Shown: positions 1-8,359, counted from the stretch's first letter. The stretch: 64,000 nt of DNA from Pseudomonadota bacterium (GCA_038533575.1 JBCAYL010000001.1:462226-526225), one strand, 5' to 3'. Translations and numbers: made by a program. The notes: generated from the letters alone by a model not told the origin.

Positions 1-1
1 C

Positions 2-463
2 CAAGTGATGCTGGTGGAGATCCCCACGGACGACGAGTTCTTCGACAATATCGTTGCCTTCTGGCGGCCTGATGCACCGCTCGCGGCGGGCGAGACCTAT
101 CGCTTCTCCTACCGCGTTCACATCGGAGCGCAGCCCATGCCGCGCGCGGAAGGGGGAATCCGCATCGTGCAAAGCCGTTCCGGGCTGGTCCATGACCGCC
201 CTGGTCGGCTGCAATACGTCGTGGATTTCGAAGGCCCGGGCGCGGAGACGCTCACCCCATTTCTACAGGCCTCTGCCGGTGATGTTCACGGCGTGTCGGC
301 CTACCAGATCCCGGATCGGGGCCACCTGCGCGTGGGGTTCCAATTCGAGCCGGGCCTGGCACCGGTCGCGGAGCTTCGGCTCGTCCTGCGCGATCAGGGG
401 CAAAGCCCGAAATCGCCGGTTTGGCTGCATCGGTGGACACCGGGCCGGGATGGGGGGCCCTAG
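2..463 (+). CDS. Periplasmic glucan biosynthesis protein OpgG/MdoG, C-terminal part (partial)
   Basis: The reading frame is already open at base 2 and runs to the TAG at 461-463, so only the last ~150 residues are present and the start lies outside the window. The visible part contains LVEIPTDDEFFDNIVAFW followed by a beta-rich domain ending RFSYRVHIG...LVLRDQGQSPKSPVWLHRW. This matches the C-terminal region of the OpgG/OpgD family, periplasmic proteins needed for osmoregulated periplasmic glucan backbone synthesis or branching. Whether it is the G or D type cannot be told from this fragment. It converges on the EEP-family gene, the two stop codons overlapping by four bases. Confidence 0.75.
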   Translation, partial: QVMLVEIPTDDEFFDNIVAFWRPDAPLAAGETYRFSYRVHIGAQPMPRAEGGIRIVQSRSGLVHDRPGRLQYVVDFEGPGAETLTPFLQASAGDVHGVSAYQIPDRGHLRVGFQFEPGLAPVAELRLVLRDQGQSPKSPVWLHRWTPGRDGGP

Positions 464-1188
464 GCGATCTCGATGCGGGCGAAGAGCGGCAGGTGGTCCG
501 AGGCAACCCTCATGTCGTCCTGCCGGATCACCGCGGCCTCCAGTACCCGGGCCCCGTCCGCGGTAAGCGCCCCATCGAGCGGCAAAAGGGGGAAGGCCGC
601 GGGGAAGCTCCGCCGTGGCGGGCCAGCGAATGCGCGCCCCGCCACGCGACCCGAGAACGCCAGACCGCGCCACGGCCGCCATTCATTGAGGTCACCGATC
701 AGGAGAGTGGGGAGCCCTTCGCGTCGATCGAGGTGCTGACCAATGGCGCGCATCTGCGCCACCCGCAGCACCTGGGCCAGCGAGAGATGGGTCGCCACGA
801 CCCGGAAGCCGCGATCAGCCCCCTCGCATGTCAGGACCACCGCGCCGCGCGGGTAGTGACCGGGTAGGTCCAACAGCGCGCCGTCGATGAGCCTCACCCG
901 CTCGGAATGGAGGACGATCGTCCCGAGAAAGCCGTCACTTTCTGCGCCCCAGCGCAGGGTTGGAGAATGGTGCGCGGAGAGAAGCCCCGTGTCTTTCTCC
1001 AGTCGCTCGATATCCATGAGCGAGCGGTACGGGCGCTGCTCGCCATCTGCTTCCGTCAGGACGAGGAGATCGATGTCGCGCGTCCGGAGGAGGCCCGTGA
1101 GCGCGGTCTGGGTCCGGTCCGCATTGACTGTACCGTCTCGCCCGCGGCATCGGTGCACGTTCCAGGTCAGGCAATTGAGATGCAGCAT
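460..1188 (-). CDS. Endonuclease/exonuclease/phosphatase (EEP) family protein
   Basis: About 242 residues, the size of a single EEP domain. The family's metal and catalytic motifs are present in order: TWNVH near the N-terminus, a glutamate in LVLTEAD, the GDLN motif (LLIGDLNEW) and SDHLP at the end. EEP enzymes cleave phosphodiesters or phosphomonoesters with Mg2+, but the substrate is not readable here and there is no signal peptide. The frame is open further upstream, but MLHLNCLTWNVH is the natural family start; the longer form adds about 29 Arg-rich residues and overlaps the upstream decarboxylase gene. It probably follows that gene in one transcript. Confidence 0.85.
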   Translation of the reverse strand: MLHLNCLTWNVHRCRGRDGTVNADRTQTALTGLLRTRDIDLLVLTEADGEQRPYRSLMDIERLEKDTGLLSAHHSPTLRWGAESDGFLGTIVLHSERVRLIDGALLDLPGHYPRGAVVLTCEGADRGFRVVATHLSLAQVLRVAQMRAIGQHLDRREGLPTLLIGDLNEWRPWRGLAFSGRVAGRAFAGPPRRSFPAAFPLLPLDGALTADGARVLEAAVIRQDDMRVASDHLPLFARIEIA

Positions 1189-1249
1189 GGGGCGAGCACA
1201 GATCACATTCCTCGCGGCCGCACCAGTTGGGGCGCGCGTGGATCGGGCG

Positions 1250-2629
1250 TCAGGTCGCCAGCTCCTCGATGACACGTACGGCCAGGCTCACGTCTTCTTC
1301 CGTCGTGTGGAATTGCCCCACCTGGAAACGGATAACCTTGCGGCCGCGAAACGCGCCCTGCGTGAGGTAGATGCGACCGTCATTGTTGATCCGGTCCACC
1401 AACTCCTGCTGGGCGTCGTCGTCGCCGTCTCGGCGGAAGGTGAAGATCGAGAGCTGAGGCTCGGTGATGATCTCGAACCCGCCACGCCGGAGCGCGTCGC
1501 ACGCCATACGCGCCCAGAGGCAGTGGTTGCGCATCCGCTGCCGCAGGTCCTCGAGGCCGTAGGAGCGAAGCAGGAACCACAGCTTGAGCGCGCGGAAGCG
1601 ACGCCCGAGCGGGATCGTCCATTCGCTGTAATTCGTCACCGACGCCGACGTCTTGAGGTATTCGGGCTCGATCTTGAGCGTGTTCAATTGAGGCACCGGA
1701 TCGCGCAGGAATTGCAAGGAGCAGTCAAACTGTGCGCCGAGCCATTTATGGGGGTTCATCACCACGCTGTCGAAGCGCTCCGCGCCGCGCCAGATTGGCT
1801 CTCTCAGGTCGTCCGCGATCATCGCGGAGCCGGCCCATGCGGCGTCCAGATGGGTGTAGAGGTCTTCCTTCGCGGCCAGGGTGGCGATGGCGGGAAGGTC
1901 ATCGCAGGCCCCGATGCCGGTGCCGCCGGTGATGGCGATGATGCCCGCGGGGATATGGCCCTGGTCGCGATCGGCGGAAATCGCAGCGGCGAGCGCCTCG
2001 GTATCCATCGCGTAAGTGGGGCCTTTGGTCGGGATCTTGACGAGGTTGGCCTGCCCGATGCCGGCGACCCACACCGCGCGATCGATGGAGCTGTGGCATT
2101 CCTCCGAGCAGTAGATGCGGAGAGCGCCTTTCTGGCTCAGTCCATCGCGATTGCCCGTATAGCCGGTCGCGCGTTCCCGCATGGTGAGGACCGCGGAGAG
2201 CGTCGCGGAGGACGCGCTGTCCTGGATCACGCCCGTCATGCCGTCGAGCCCCAGCGCCTGTGCCATCCAGTCGACCATCCGCCCCTCGAGCTCCGTGGCC
2301 GCGGGCGAGGTTTGCCAGAGCATGCACTGCGCCGCCATGGCCGTGACCAGGAGCTCGGCAAGGATTGAAGGGGGCGCGGCGTTGGCCGGGAAATAGGCGA
2401 AGAAGCGGGGATGCTGCCAATGGGTCATGCCGGGCATCACGATCTCTTCGAAATCCGCGAGGATCTGCGCCATGTCCTGCCCTGTTTCCGGCGGATGATC
2501 GGGGATCTTGCCTGCGATGTCTCCGGGCGCGGTCTGCGCGCGAACCGGGCGATCAGATAACATGCGGTGATAGTTTGCGGACCACGATGCGATATCGCGC
2601 GCATAGGTTTCGAATTCGTCCCAATCCAT
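1250..2629 (-). CDS. Group II pyridoxal-phosphate-dependent decarboxylase
   Basis: 459 residues with the architecture of aromatic-L-amino-acid/tyrosine decarboxylases. The PLP-binding lysine is K295 in NPHKWLGAQFD, the pyridine-nitrogen aspartate is D262 in HLDAAWAG, and the N-terminal segment WQHPRFFAYFPAN is typical of the family. Expected reaction: decarboxylation of an aromatic or related L-amino acid to the amine in the cytoplasm; the exact substrate is not determined. The start ATG at 2629 gives MDWDEFETYARDIA, a normal family N-terminus. The downstream EEP gene is 61 bases away on the same strand. Confidence 0.9.
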   Translation of the reverse strand: MDWDEFETYARDIASWSANYHRMLSDRPVRAQTAPGDIAGKIPDHPPETGQDMAQILADFEEIVMPGMTHWQHPRFFAYFPANAAPPSILAELLVTAMAAQCMLWQTSPAATELEGRMVDWMAQALGLDGMTGVIQDSASSATLSAVLTMRERATGYTGNRDGLSQKGALRIYCSEECHSSIDRAVWVAGIGQANLVKIPTKGPTYAMDTEALAAAISADRDQGHIPAGIIAITGGTGIGACDDLPAIATLAAKEDLYTHLDAAWAGSAMIADDLREPIWRGAERFDSVVMNPHKWLGAQFDCSLQFLRDPVPQLNTLKIEPEYLKTSASVTNYSEWTIPLGRRFRALKLWFLLRSYGLEDLRQRMRNHCLWARMACDALRRGGFEIITEPQLSIFTFRRDGDDDAQQELVDRINNDGRIYLTQGAFRGRKVIRFQVGQFHTTEEDVSLAVRVIEELAT

Positions 2630-2841
2630 GGCTTCGGTCTAGGAGGGCCGCCTGCCGCACACAAGTGCCGCCCGCGAGAAGAGCATTGAACTTCAGTGCA
2701 TTATGCCCGACGGGCGTGACGGGCTGGCAGGGGGATTCGGGGCTGCAATACGCGCGGTCGGGCGCGGTACCCTAGGCGTCAGCACGCTCTTTGATGGCAC
2801 CCGTCCCGATAGCGAGGCCGACCGATGCCAAGGTCCACCGC
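2630..2841. other. Gene-free gap between the decarboxylase and the stress-response kinase
   Basis: About 210 bases between the decarboxylase start and the end of the downstream-converging stress operon. I see no supported ORF, tRNA or clear terminator. It should hold the decarboxylase promoter, but no convincing -35/-10 pair is visible. Confidence 0.4.
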
Positions 2842-4584
2842 TTACTCCGCAGCCTCGAAATTCCGCAGGGGGATTGTGATATTCAGCGCGTAGCTGTCGG
2901 GCGTCTCTTCCACGCTCTGTTCGCCTTCCAGCTGGCTGACGAATGCCGTCATCAGCCGTCGCCCGAGCCCGTCCGAACTCAGCACACCGTCTTCCGGCAA
3001 CTCGCTCTTCTGGCCCGGGGGCGCGACGCTGTTGGCCACCGTGAGCCGCAGATCCTTGCCGCTCGTGGTCAGCCTGACATCGATAAAGGCCTTACCGTCT
3101 GAGGACTTCCCATGGTGCTTGAAGGCGTTTGTCATCGCCTCGGATACCAGCATCGAGAAAGGCACGGCCTGGTCCGGGAAGAGAGGCGCGGCAGAGAGCT
3201 GCGAACTGACCTCGATCTCCTGCTCCCGGGCGAGCGCGGAGGTATCTGCCACGACCATTTCGACCAGATCGGCGGAATTGACCTGTGTTTCGTCCGGTGT
3301 GGTGTAAAGCGAGCGGTGCAGCATCGCGAGGCCGCGCACCCGGCGCTGCAAATTCGACAGCATGCGCCGCGTTTCGCCCTGCTTTGCCTCGCGGGCCTGC
3401 ATGTTGATGATCGAGGCGATGAGCTGAAGGTTGTTCTTGACCCGGTGGTGGACTTCCTTGAGCAGCACCTCCTTGTCGCGGAGGTCCTTGAGCTGCCGGT
3501 TCTCCGCTTCCGTGATGATGACGGCCATGCGATTGAACGCGCGTTCAGCTTCCTCAAGCTCCTCGGGCGCGTCCACGAGCTCGAGAAAGGCGTCCTCCCG
3601 GTCACCGAGCGCGAACCGGCGCATGGATGAGCGCAGGCGCTTGATGTGGCGGACCACCAGGCGCTGGAGGCCGAAATAGGCGACACCCACACCCGCAAAC
3701 CACATCAGGACCGGGAATCCGATGGCCCAGGCCTGCGCTCCGCTGATCGCGCCGAGGCTGCTGGCCGCCGCGGGCCAGGATCCGACGAGGGCCAGCTGAT
3801 CCTCGATCATGCGGCTCACCGTATAGAACCGGAAGGACCCGTCCGCCGCGCGCGCCGAAAACGTGCTGCCCTTACGCGCGAAAACCTCTTCGAGGGGTAT
3901 GTCCGCGGGAAGGAAGTCGCTCGCCCCTTCGAGGGGGCCGCTCGACGAGATGATCGTCCCGGCGGGATTCACCGATGCGAGGCGCAGACCATCGCGGCCT
4001 GCCTCGGCATCTTCGAGCAGGGGATTGGCGATCCAATGCGGGATGGAGAGCGTCACGAGCCCCAAGGCTTCGCCGCCGGAGCGCGCCGCGTGGGAGACGA
4101 GGACGACGGACTGACGCGAAACGCGGCCCTCGGTGTTCATGGAGATGGTCGGACCATCGAGAGCCAATGCGTCCGCGAGCCCTGGTTCGTCGGAAAAGTC
4201 CACGATGTCGCCGGTCGAGGAGCATCGCATGATGCCGTCCCGCTCCGTGTAACCGGCGAAGATGTAGGGGTTGCTGCCCGAGACGAATTCCCGGAGGAGC
4301 GCAGGGCAATCGCTGACGCCGCCCGCAATTGACGCGGCCAATCCGGCGGCGGCGCCAACGGCTTCCTGAATGAGCTCGCGCTCCGCTGCGGCGGCGGCGA
4401 TGGTTTGCGAAGTCAGGGCGGCATTCGTGAGCTCTTGCGCTTCCCCGATGACGGCCCGGGTCTGATAGATGGAGATGAGCCCGAGCGGAAAAAGCGCGAG
4501 CGTCATGAGCAGAATGATGCGCGCAGACAGGCTTTGCAGCGATTGTCTCAGGCGGTCGATTGAAAGCACGTCGGCGCTGCCCAT
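2842..4584 (-). CDS. Membrane sensor histidine kinase, HisKA_2 type (PhyK-like)
   Basis: 580 residues. One transmembrane helix at about 23-42, an extracytoplasmic sensor region to about 280, a second helix at about 285-307, a HAMP-like linker, then a HisKA_2 dimerisation domain (LLKEVHHRVKNNLQLI, His at 379/380) and a C-terminal HATPase domain. HisKA_2/HWE kinases typically phosphorylate PhyR. The gene lies 18 bases after ecfG on the same strand, so it is probably the third gene of a nepR-ecfG-kinase operon and the likely PhyR kinase/phosphatase. The sensed signal is unknown; the sensor region shows no recognisable PAS or CHASE signature by eye. Confidence 0.88.
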   Translation of the reverse strand: MGSADVLSIDRLRQSLQSLSARIILLMTLALFPLGLISIYQTRAVIGEAQELTNAALTSQTIAAAAAERELIQEAVGAAAGLAASIAGGVSDCPALLREFVSGSNPYIFAGYTERDGIMRCSSTGDIVDFSDEPGLADALALDGPTISMNTEGRVSRQSVVLVSHAARSGGEALGLVTLSIPHWIANPLLEDAEAGRDGLRLASVNPAGTIISSSGPLEGASDFLPADIPLEEVFARKGSTFSARAADGSFRFYTVSRMIEDQLALVGSWPAAASSLGAISGAQAWAIGFPVLMWFAGVGVAYFGLQRLVVRHIKRLRSSMRRFALGDREDAFLELVDAPEELEEAERAFNRMAVIITEAENRQLKDLRDKEVLLKEVHHRVKNNLQLIASIINMQAREAKQGETRRMLSNLQRRVRGLAMLHRSLYTTPDETQVNSADLVEMVVADTSALAREQEIEVSSQLSAAPLFPDQAVPFSMLVSEAMTNAFKHHGKSSDGKAFIDVRLTTSGKDLRLTVANSVAPPGQKSELPEDGVLSSDGLGRRLMTAFVSQLEGEQSVEETPDSYALNITIPLRNFEAAE

Positions 4585-4602
4585 TCATTCCGGGCCAGTA
4601 GA

Positions 4603-5157
4603 TCAGGCCACGTGTTTCTGCGATCCCACGATGCCACTCGTGACAGCGTCTGTCATTTCCAGGGCCTCGTCGTCCTCGAGGCCCATGAGCTCGGCGAGGC
4701 GGGCTCTGCCCCGGTTCACGCGGCTCTTGATCGTGCCGACGGCGACGTTGCAGGTCTGCGCAGCATCTTCATAGGAGAAGCCTTCTGCACCAACGAGCGT
4801 GAGCGCTTCGCGTTGTTCATCGTTGAGAAGTTCGAAGGCGTCCTGAAAGTCCATCATCTGCAAGCGGCCATCATGGTCTGGCTTCGTGGCAAGGCTTGCA
4901 GCATATGTGCCATCCACATCTGCCACTTCGCGCCGCGCCTTGCGGTGGTGCGAGTAATACGTGTTGCGAAGAATGGTGAAGAGCCAGGCACGCATGTTGG
5001 TGCCTTCTTCGAACGTCTCGATCTTGGTCCAGGCCTTGACGAGCGCATCCTGCACCATGTCATCGGCGAGGGCAGAGTTTCGAGTGAGGTTCAATGCGAA
5101 GGCGCGCATGGGGCCCAGATGCTCTACGAGCTGGTCGCGTACATCACTTTTCGCCAT
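4603..5157 (-). CDS. ecfG: EcfG-type ECF sigma factor of the general stress response
   Basis: 184 residues from the start MAKSDVRDQLVEHLG. Region 2 is visible as DDMVQDALVKAWTKIETF...MRAWLFTILRNTYY, and region 4 as LNDEQREALTLVGAEGFSYEDAA followed by VGTIKSRVNRGRARL. This is the ECF15/EcfG pattern. In Alphaproteobacteria EcfG directs transcription from GGAAC-N16/17-CGTT promoters and is held by NepR until PhyR-P sequesters NepR. The start codon lies inside the end of nepR (14-base overlap), which suggests translational coupling. A longer reading exists upstream but would run through nepR. Confidence 0.92.
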   Translation of the reverse strand: MAKSDVRDQLVEHLGPMRAFALNLTRNSALADDMVQDALVKAWTKIETFEEGTNMRAWLFTILRNTYYSHHRKARREVADVDGTYAASLATKPDHDGRLQMMDFQDAFELLNDEQREALTLVGAEGFSYEDAAQTCNVAVGTIKSRVNRGRARLAELMGLEDDEALEMTDAVTSGIVGSQKHVA

Positions 5158-5365
5158 CCGCGTCCTCGCTCGTCTTTCGGCCTGCAGGACCCTCGTTATC
5201 GTTGGAGACGACGCTATCATTACCGGCGCGTAGGTCAGCGAGGAGTTGTTTGAAGCGGTCGGGAATGTCTTGCTGTGTGATCTCATCGTACGCTCGACGC
5301 AAATTCGCGTCGATCTCTGCGTTCGCCTTGGAGGGATCTTCTTCCGTCATGTGATCATCAAACAT
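5144..5365 (-). CDS. nepR: NepR-family anti-sigma factor
   Basis: 73 residues, a usual NepR length. The conserved core is visible: ANLRRAYDEITQQDIPDRFKQLLADL, split here as LRRAYDEI and IPDRFKQLL; it forms the two helices that bind EcfG or the PhyR sigma-like domain. The tail is acidic and disordered. A second in-frame ATG at 5350 could be the true start. The gene is first in the minus-strand stress operon, and the leader from the predicted EcfG-type promoter would be about 30 bases. Confidence 0.9.
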   Translation of the reverse strand: MFDDHMTEEDPSKANAEIDANLRRAYDEITQQDIPDRFKQLLADLRAGNDSVVSNDNEGPAGRKTSEDADGEK

Positions 5366-5394
5366 TCTTTATACCGCGTCGCTGCACGCCCACT

Positions 5395-5419
5395 GGAACA
5401 GAACTCGCGTGGCGGCGTT
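5395..5419 (+). promoter_or_regulatory. EcfG-type promoter for phyR
   Basis: GGAAC at 5395-5399 and CGTT at 5416-5419 with exactly 16 bases between them. This is a perfect match to the alphaproteobacterial EcfG promoter. Transcription would start near 5426, about 32 bases before the phyR ATG. Confidence 0.8.
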
Positions 5420-5426
5420 AAGTTCC
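5402..5426 (-). promoter_or_regulatory. EcfG-type promoter for nepR-ecfG (near-consensus)
   Basis: On the minus strand GGAAC (5426-5422) is followed after 16 bases by AGTT (5405-5402), one base from consensus CGTT. It interleaves with the phyR promoter on the other strand and would give EcfG autoregulation of the nepR-ecfG-kinase operon. Confidence 0.65.
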
Positions 5427-5457
5427 GTAGCAGGATACATATTAAGAAAGCCCCATC

Positions 5458-6267
5458 ATGACGACTTCTCACGCCGATGATCTCTCGGCGATTATTGCGC
5501 AAAACCTTCCCTATCTCCGGAGATATGCGCGCGCTCTTACGGGCTCCCAGCCCCGCGGGGACACTTATGCGATCGCTGCGTTGGAAGCTGTCCTCGAGCG
5601 TCCTTCGATCTTTGATCAATCGCTCGACAGCAAGGTTGCGCTTTTCCGTGTGTTTAATTCGATCTGGCAAAGCACGGGTGCCACCTTCGAGGCTGAGGAA
5701 TCTGGCTTGCAGGCGAAGGCGCAGGAGCATCTGTCCCGCCTGACGGCAGACACCCGCGAGGCGCTGCTTCTCCACACAATCGAGGAGATGGCTTTCGAGG
5801 ATGTTGCGGTTGTGCTCGATGTGTCCCCCGCGGAGGCGCAGCAGTTGATCGACATTGCCTATTCGGAGATGTCGAAGGCGCTGACAGGCGCCATCATGAT
5901 CATCGAGGATGAGGCGATCATCGCGCTCGATCTAGAGGCGATCATCACCGAGATGGGGCACAAGGCTACCGGCATCGCACGCACCGAGACGGGCGCCATC
6001 GATCTTTTCCGCCGGGAGAGGCCCAGCCTGATCCTGTCGGACATTCACCTCGCGGACGGGTCCTCGGGCATCGATGCCGTGCGTCAGATCCTGGCGGAAG
6101 CGGGTGACATCCCGGTGATCTTCATCACCGCCTATCCGGAGCGGCTTCTGACCGGGGAGGGGCCGGAGCCGGCCTTCCTCATCACGAAGCCCTACACGGA
6201 AGAGCAAGTCCGCTCGGCGATCAGCCAGGCGATGTTCTTCTCGTCCACGGAGACGTTGAAAGCCTAG
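5458..6267 (+). CDS. phyR: PhyR-type response regulator (sigma-like domain plus receiver)
   Basis: 269 residues. Residues 1 to about 140 resemble an ECF sigma factor (YLRRYARALTGSQ..., then a region-4-like HTH TREALLLHTIEEMAFEDVA) but it is a decoy, not a sigma. Residues about 145-265 form a receiver with the acidic pair in MIIEDE, phospho-acceptor D195 in LILSDIHL and the conserved lysine in LITKPY. When phosphorylated, PhyR binds NepR and releases EcfG. It is divergent from nepR and preceded by a perfect EcfG promoter. Its last four bases overlap the converging HWE kinase gene. Confidence 0.95.
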   Translation: MTTSHADDLSAIIAQNLPYLRRYARALTGSQPRGDTYAIAALEAVLERPSIFDQSLDSKVALFRVFNSIWQSTGATFEAEESGLQAKAQEHLSRLTADTREALLLHTIEEMAFEDVAVVLDVSPAEAQQLIDIAYSEMSKALTGAIMIIEDEAIIALDLEAIITEMGHKATGIARTETGAIDLFRRERPSLILSDIHLADGSSGIDAVRQILAEAGDIPVIFITAYPERLLTGEGPEPAFLITKPYTEEQVRSAISQAMFFSSTETLKA

Positions 6268-7427
6268 TGAACGAGGGTGTTGAGCGGGATCACGAGGTGG
6301 AGGCTGAAGATATTGCCTCGGCGCTCCGTCTCGACCCGCCCGCCCAGTTGGTAGGTGACCGCCATTTCCATGAGGCGTGACCCGAAGCCTTCACCTTTCG
6401 GCGCTGGGCGATCCTTCTCGCTTTCAGGCTCCGCTTCTTCCAGCCAGCGGATCACGAGCTCTTCCCCTTCGATGTCCCAGGCAACGGTGACACGGCCATC
6501 GACGGCGCCAAGCGCGCCGTACTTGCTGGCATTTGTGGCGATCTCGTGGAGGGCGAGCGCCACGTAGATCACCGCCTTCTCGCCGACGTTTACATGGGGG
6601 CCTTCAAGGCTGAGCTGGGCCGAGGGCCCTGCGAGATGCGCGGCGAGAAGTCGCCGCATGAGGGCGGCCAAATCCGTGCTGGGGATGCTGACATTATCGG
6701 CCGCGACGACGGGCACGATGAGCTGGTGAGCGTCGTTCAGCGCGCTGATGCGCTGGCCGAGGCTCTCTGCCATCTCCGCAGGTGTCTTGGCGTGGCGGCT
6801 GTCGATGCGCACCATGCCGTTGATCATGGAAAAGAGGTTCTTGATCCGGTGCGTCATCTCATCGAGCACAAGCTCGCGCTGCGCAACGGTCGCCCGGAGC
6901 GCGAGCTCGGCCTCCACCACTTTCGCCAGGTCCTTCAGGGTCGCGAGGTCTTCGTCTGTCCAGTCGTGGGGCTTGTCGTCGATGGCACAAAAGGATCCCA
7001 GGACGCTTCCATCCGGGGCGCAGATCGGGACGCCGGCATAGGCTGCGACGTCGAGCTCGGTGATGGCGGGATGGCCTTCCAGCCCGGCGAAGTTCGCCGT
7101 GTCGCTGACGATGAAGGGCTCGCCCGTATCCACCACGTAACGGCACATCGATTGATCGAGTGGCGTGCCACGGTCTTCCGCGGCCTGACCGGAAAGACCA
7201 TGCTGGGCTTTGAAGAATTGCCGGACGTCATCGACGAATGAGACCAGCGCGACAGGCGCGTCCAAGATACGTGCCGCGAGGCGTGCTGTCCTGTCGAAAT
7301 CCGCCGATGCCGGAGAATCCATCATTCCGCTGCGGTGCAGAGACGCCAGGCGCGCGGGGTTCGTCACCCCCTTGCGCTCCGCGGAGCCGTAGGTGTCCTG
7401 ATGCGTTGTTCCGGCGCCGTCCTTCAT
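6264..7427 (-). CDS. Soluble GAF-HWE sensor histidine kinase
   Basis: About 387 residues, no transmembrane segments. Residues about 40-175 form a GAF domain (FDRTARLAARILDAPVALVS ... GVPICAPDGSVLGSFCAID); an HWE-type dimerisation motif follows (LDEMTHRIKNLFSMI, His193) and then an ATPase domain ending GFGSRLMEMAV. The GAF form with short linker recalls light, redox or ligand sensors, but there is no obvious chromophore cysteine in phytochrome context. Its position next to phyR makes it a candidate second PhyR kinase or phosphatase. An in-frame start five codons upstream (7442) is also possible. Confidence 0.88.
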   Translation of the reverse strand: MKDGAGTTHQDTYGSAERKGVTNPARLASLHRSGMMDSPASADFDRTARLAARILDAPVALVSFVDDVRQFFKAQHGLSGQAAEDRGTPLDQSMCRYVVDTGEPFIVSDTANFAGLEGHPAITELDVAAYAGVPICAPDGSVLGSFCAIDDKPHDWTDEDLATLKDLAKVVEAELALRATVAQRELVLDEMTHRIKNLFSMINGMVRIDSRHAKTPAEMAESLGQRISALNDAHQLIVPVVAADNVSIPSTDLAALMRRLLAAHLAGPSAQLSLEGPHVNVGEKAVIYVALALHEIATNASKYGALGAVDGRVTVAWDIEGEELVIRWLEEAEPESEKDRPAPKGEGFGSRLMEMAVTYQLGGRVETERRGNIFSLHLVIPLNTLVH

Positions 7428-7794
7428 GGAGGCCTCACACATTAAAGGTTAGGGAAACCCTACCGGCTTTCCCGAGAGTCGCGTCGTGTTTTTGCGGAAC
7501 ATTTGATGCGTATACAACATAATAGCGCGCGTCGCCAGTGTTGAAAGCGTGCTCCCCAAGCTCAGAAAGAGTTTTACGCTTAGCTTGTCAAGTTCCGTTG
7601 ACAATTCAGCAGCTTGCTTGCGGGCGCATCGATTGCAGAAGGCGCTCATGCAGGACCTCACCGCGCAGTCCAGTTGGATGGAACGCAATGGGCCCCTGCG
7701 CGTTATGTCGCAGTACGCATTGTGTCACCGGGCATTTGAGAAAGCGCAGGACCTTTAGACCCGGCCGAAGACCGTGCGGCATTCACGGCACGCG
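7428..7794. other. Largest gene-free gap in the stress locus
   Basis: About 365 bases between the HWE kinase start and the end of the degenerate receiver gene. AT-richer than its surroundings. Small ORFs occur on both strands (for example a 69-codon one at 7549-7758 +) but none resembles a known protein. It holds an exact EcfG promoter match on the plus strand and must also contain the promoter of the HWE kinase gene, which I cannot pinpoint. Confidence 0.5.
7680..7704 (+). promoter_or_regulatory. Candidate EcfG promoter, possibly for a small RNA
   Basis: GGAAC at 7680-7684 and CGTT at 7701-7704, spacer exactly 16. Transcription would begin near 7711, away from any annotated plus-strand gene. 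Downstream, a short GC stem (ACGCG-CTA-CGCGT) at about 7792-7804 followed by CTTTCTT could act as a terminator, giving a transcript of roughly 100 nt antisense to the 3' end of the receiver-like gene. One chance match of this strength in 64 kb is not improbable. Confidence 0.4.
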
Positions 7795-8193
7795 CTACGC
7801 GTCTTTCTTCAGAAGGCCGATCAACCGAAGCGCATGTTCGACATCCAAGGAGCTAAACGGGCGCGTGAGCACCGCGCGCGGAGTGCCAAGATCGACATCC
7901 GGAGAGCCGTCTATCAGGATCAGATGGGTTTGATGCGCACTCAGGGTCGACAAGAATAAACGGGCGATAGCGGTGCTCGCATCCAGCCCGAAAACAACAA
8001 GCCTGTAGCCAACCAGAAGAGCATCCTCTTCTTGTACGTCCTCGCAAGCGCCTTCCTCCAAGGGCGGCACCCGGGAGATGTGTATCGGGCCCAAGCCGCA
8101 GCCCTCGAGCGTTTCGCTGAGGTCCGAGGCTTCGACCATGTTGTTTGTAAGGATCAGCGTCGCACCTGGACGCATCGTGAGGTCGCTGTTCAC
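7795..8193 (-). CDS. Degenerate receiver-like protein
   Basis: 132 residues with the alternating beta/alpha pattern of a CheY-like receiver: ATLILTNN (strand 1), YRLVVFGLD (strand 3), THLILIDGSP (strand 4), PRAVLTRPFSSLDVEHAL (strand 5/helix 5). The acidic pair is replaced by NN, the phospho-acceptor position appears to be G, and the conserved lysine is R, so it should not be phosphorylated. No output domain. It probably works by protein contact, perhaps within the stress circuit. The start is a GTG; an ATG six codons inside is an alternative. Confidence 0.6.
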   Translation of the reverse strand: MNSDLTMRPGATLILTNNMVEASDLSETLEGCGLGPIHISRVPPLEEGACEDVQEEDALLVGYRLVVFGLDASTAIARLFLSTLSAHQTHLILIDGSPDVDLGTPRAVLTRPFSSLDVEHALRLIGLLKKDA

Positions 8194-8359
8194 CGAGCGT
8201 GTCCCGCCATGAAGTAGCGTCGGGTGTGCGCGTTTACTTTCCTGATCGCATTTAACTGCGACATAGCGATTGGGAGTTTTTTAGCGCCATCGTCGATGTG
8301 CGCGACTTGCCCGCCCCAGCGCGGCGCGATGCCGGAAAACCGGCGGAAGGAGACCAGTG

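Noticed and set aside
7549-7758. Small plus-strand ORF of 69 codons in the gene-free gap
   Set aside because: No ribosome site, no recognisable fold, and the candidate EcfG promoter lies inside it rather than before it.
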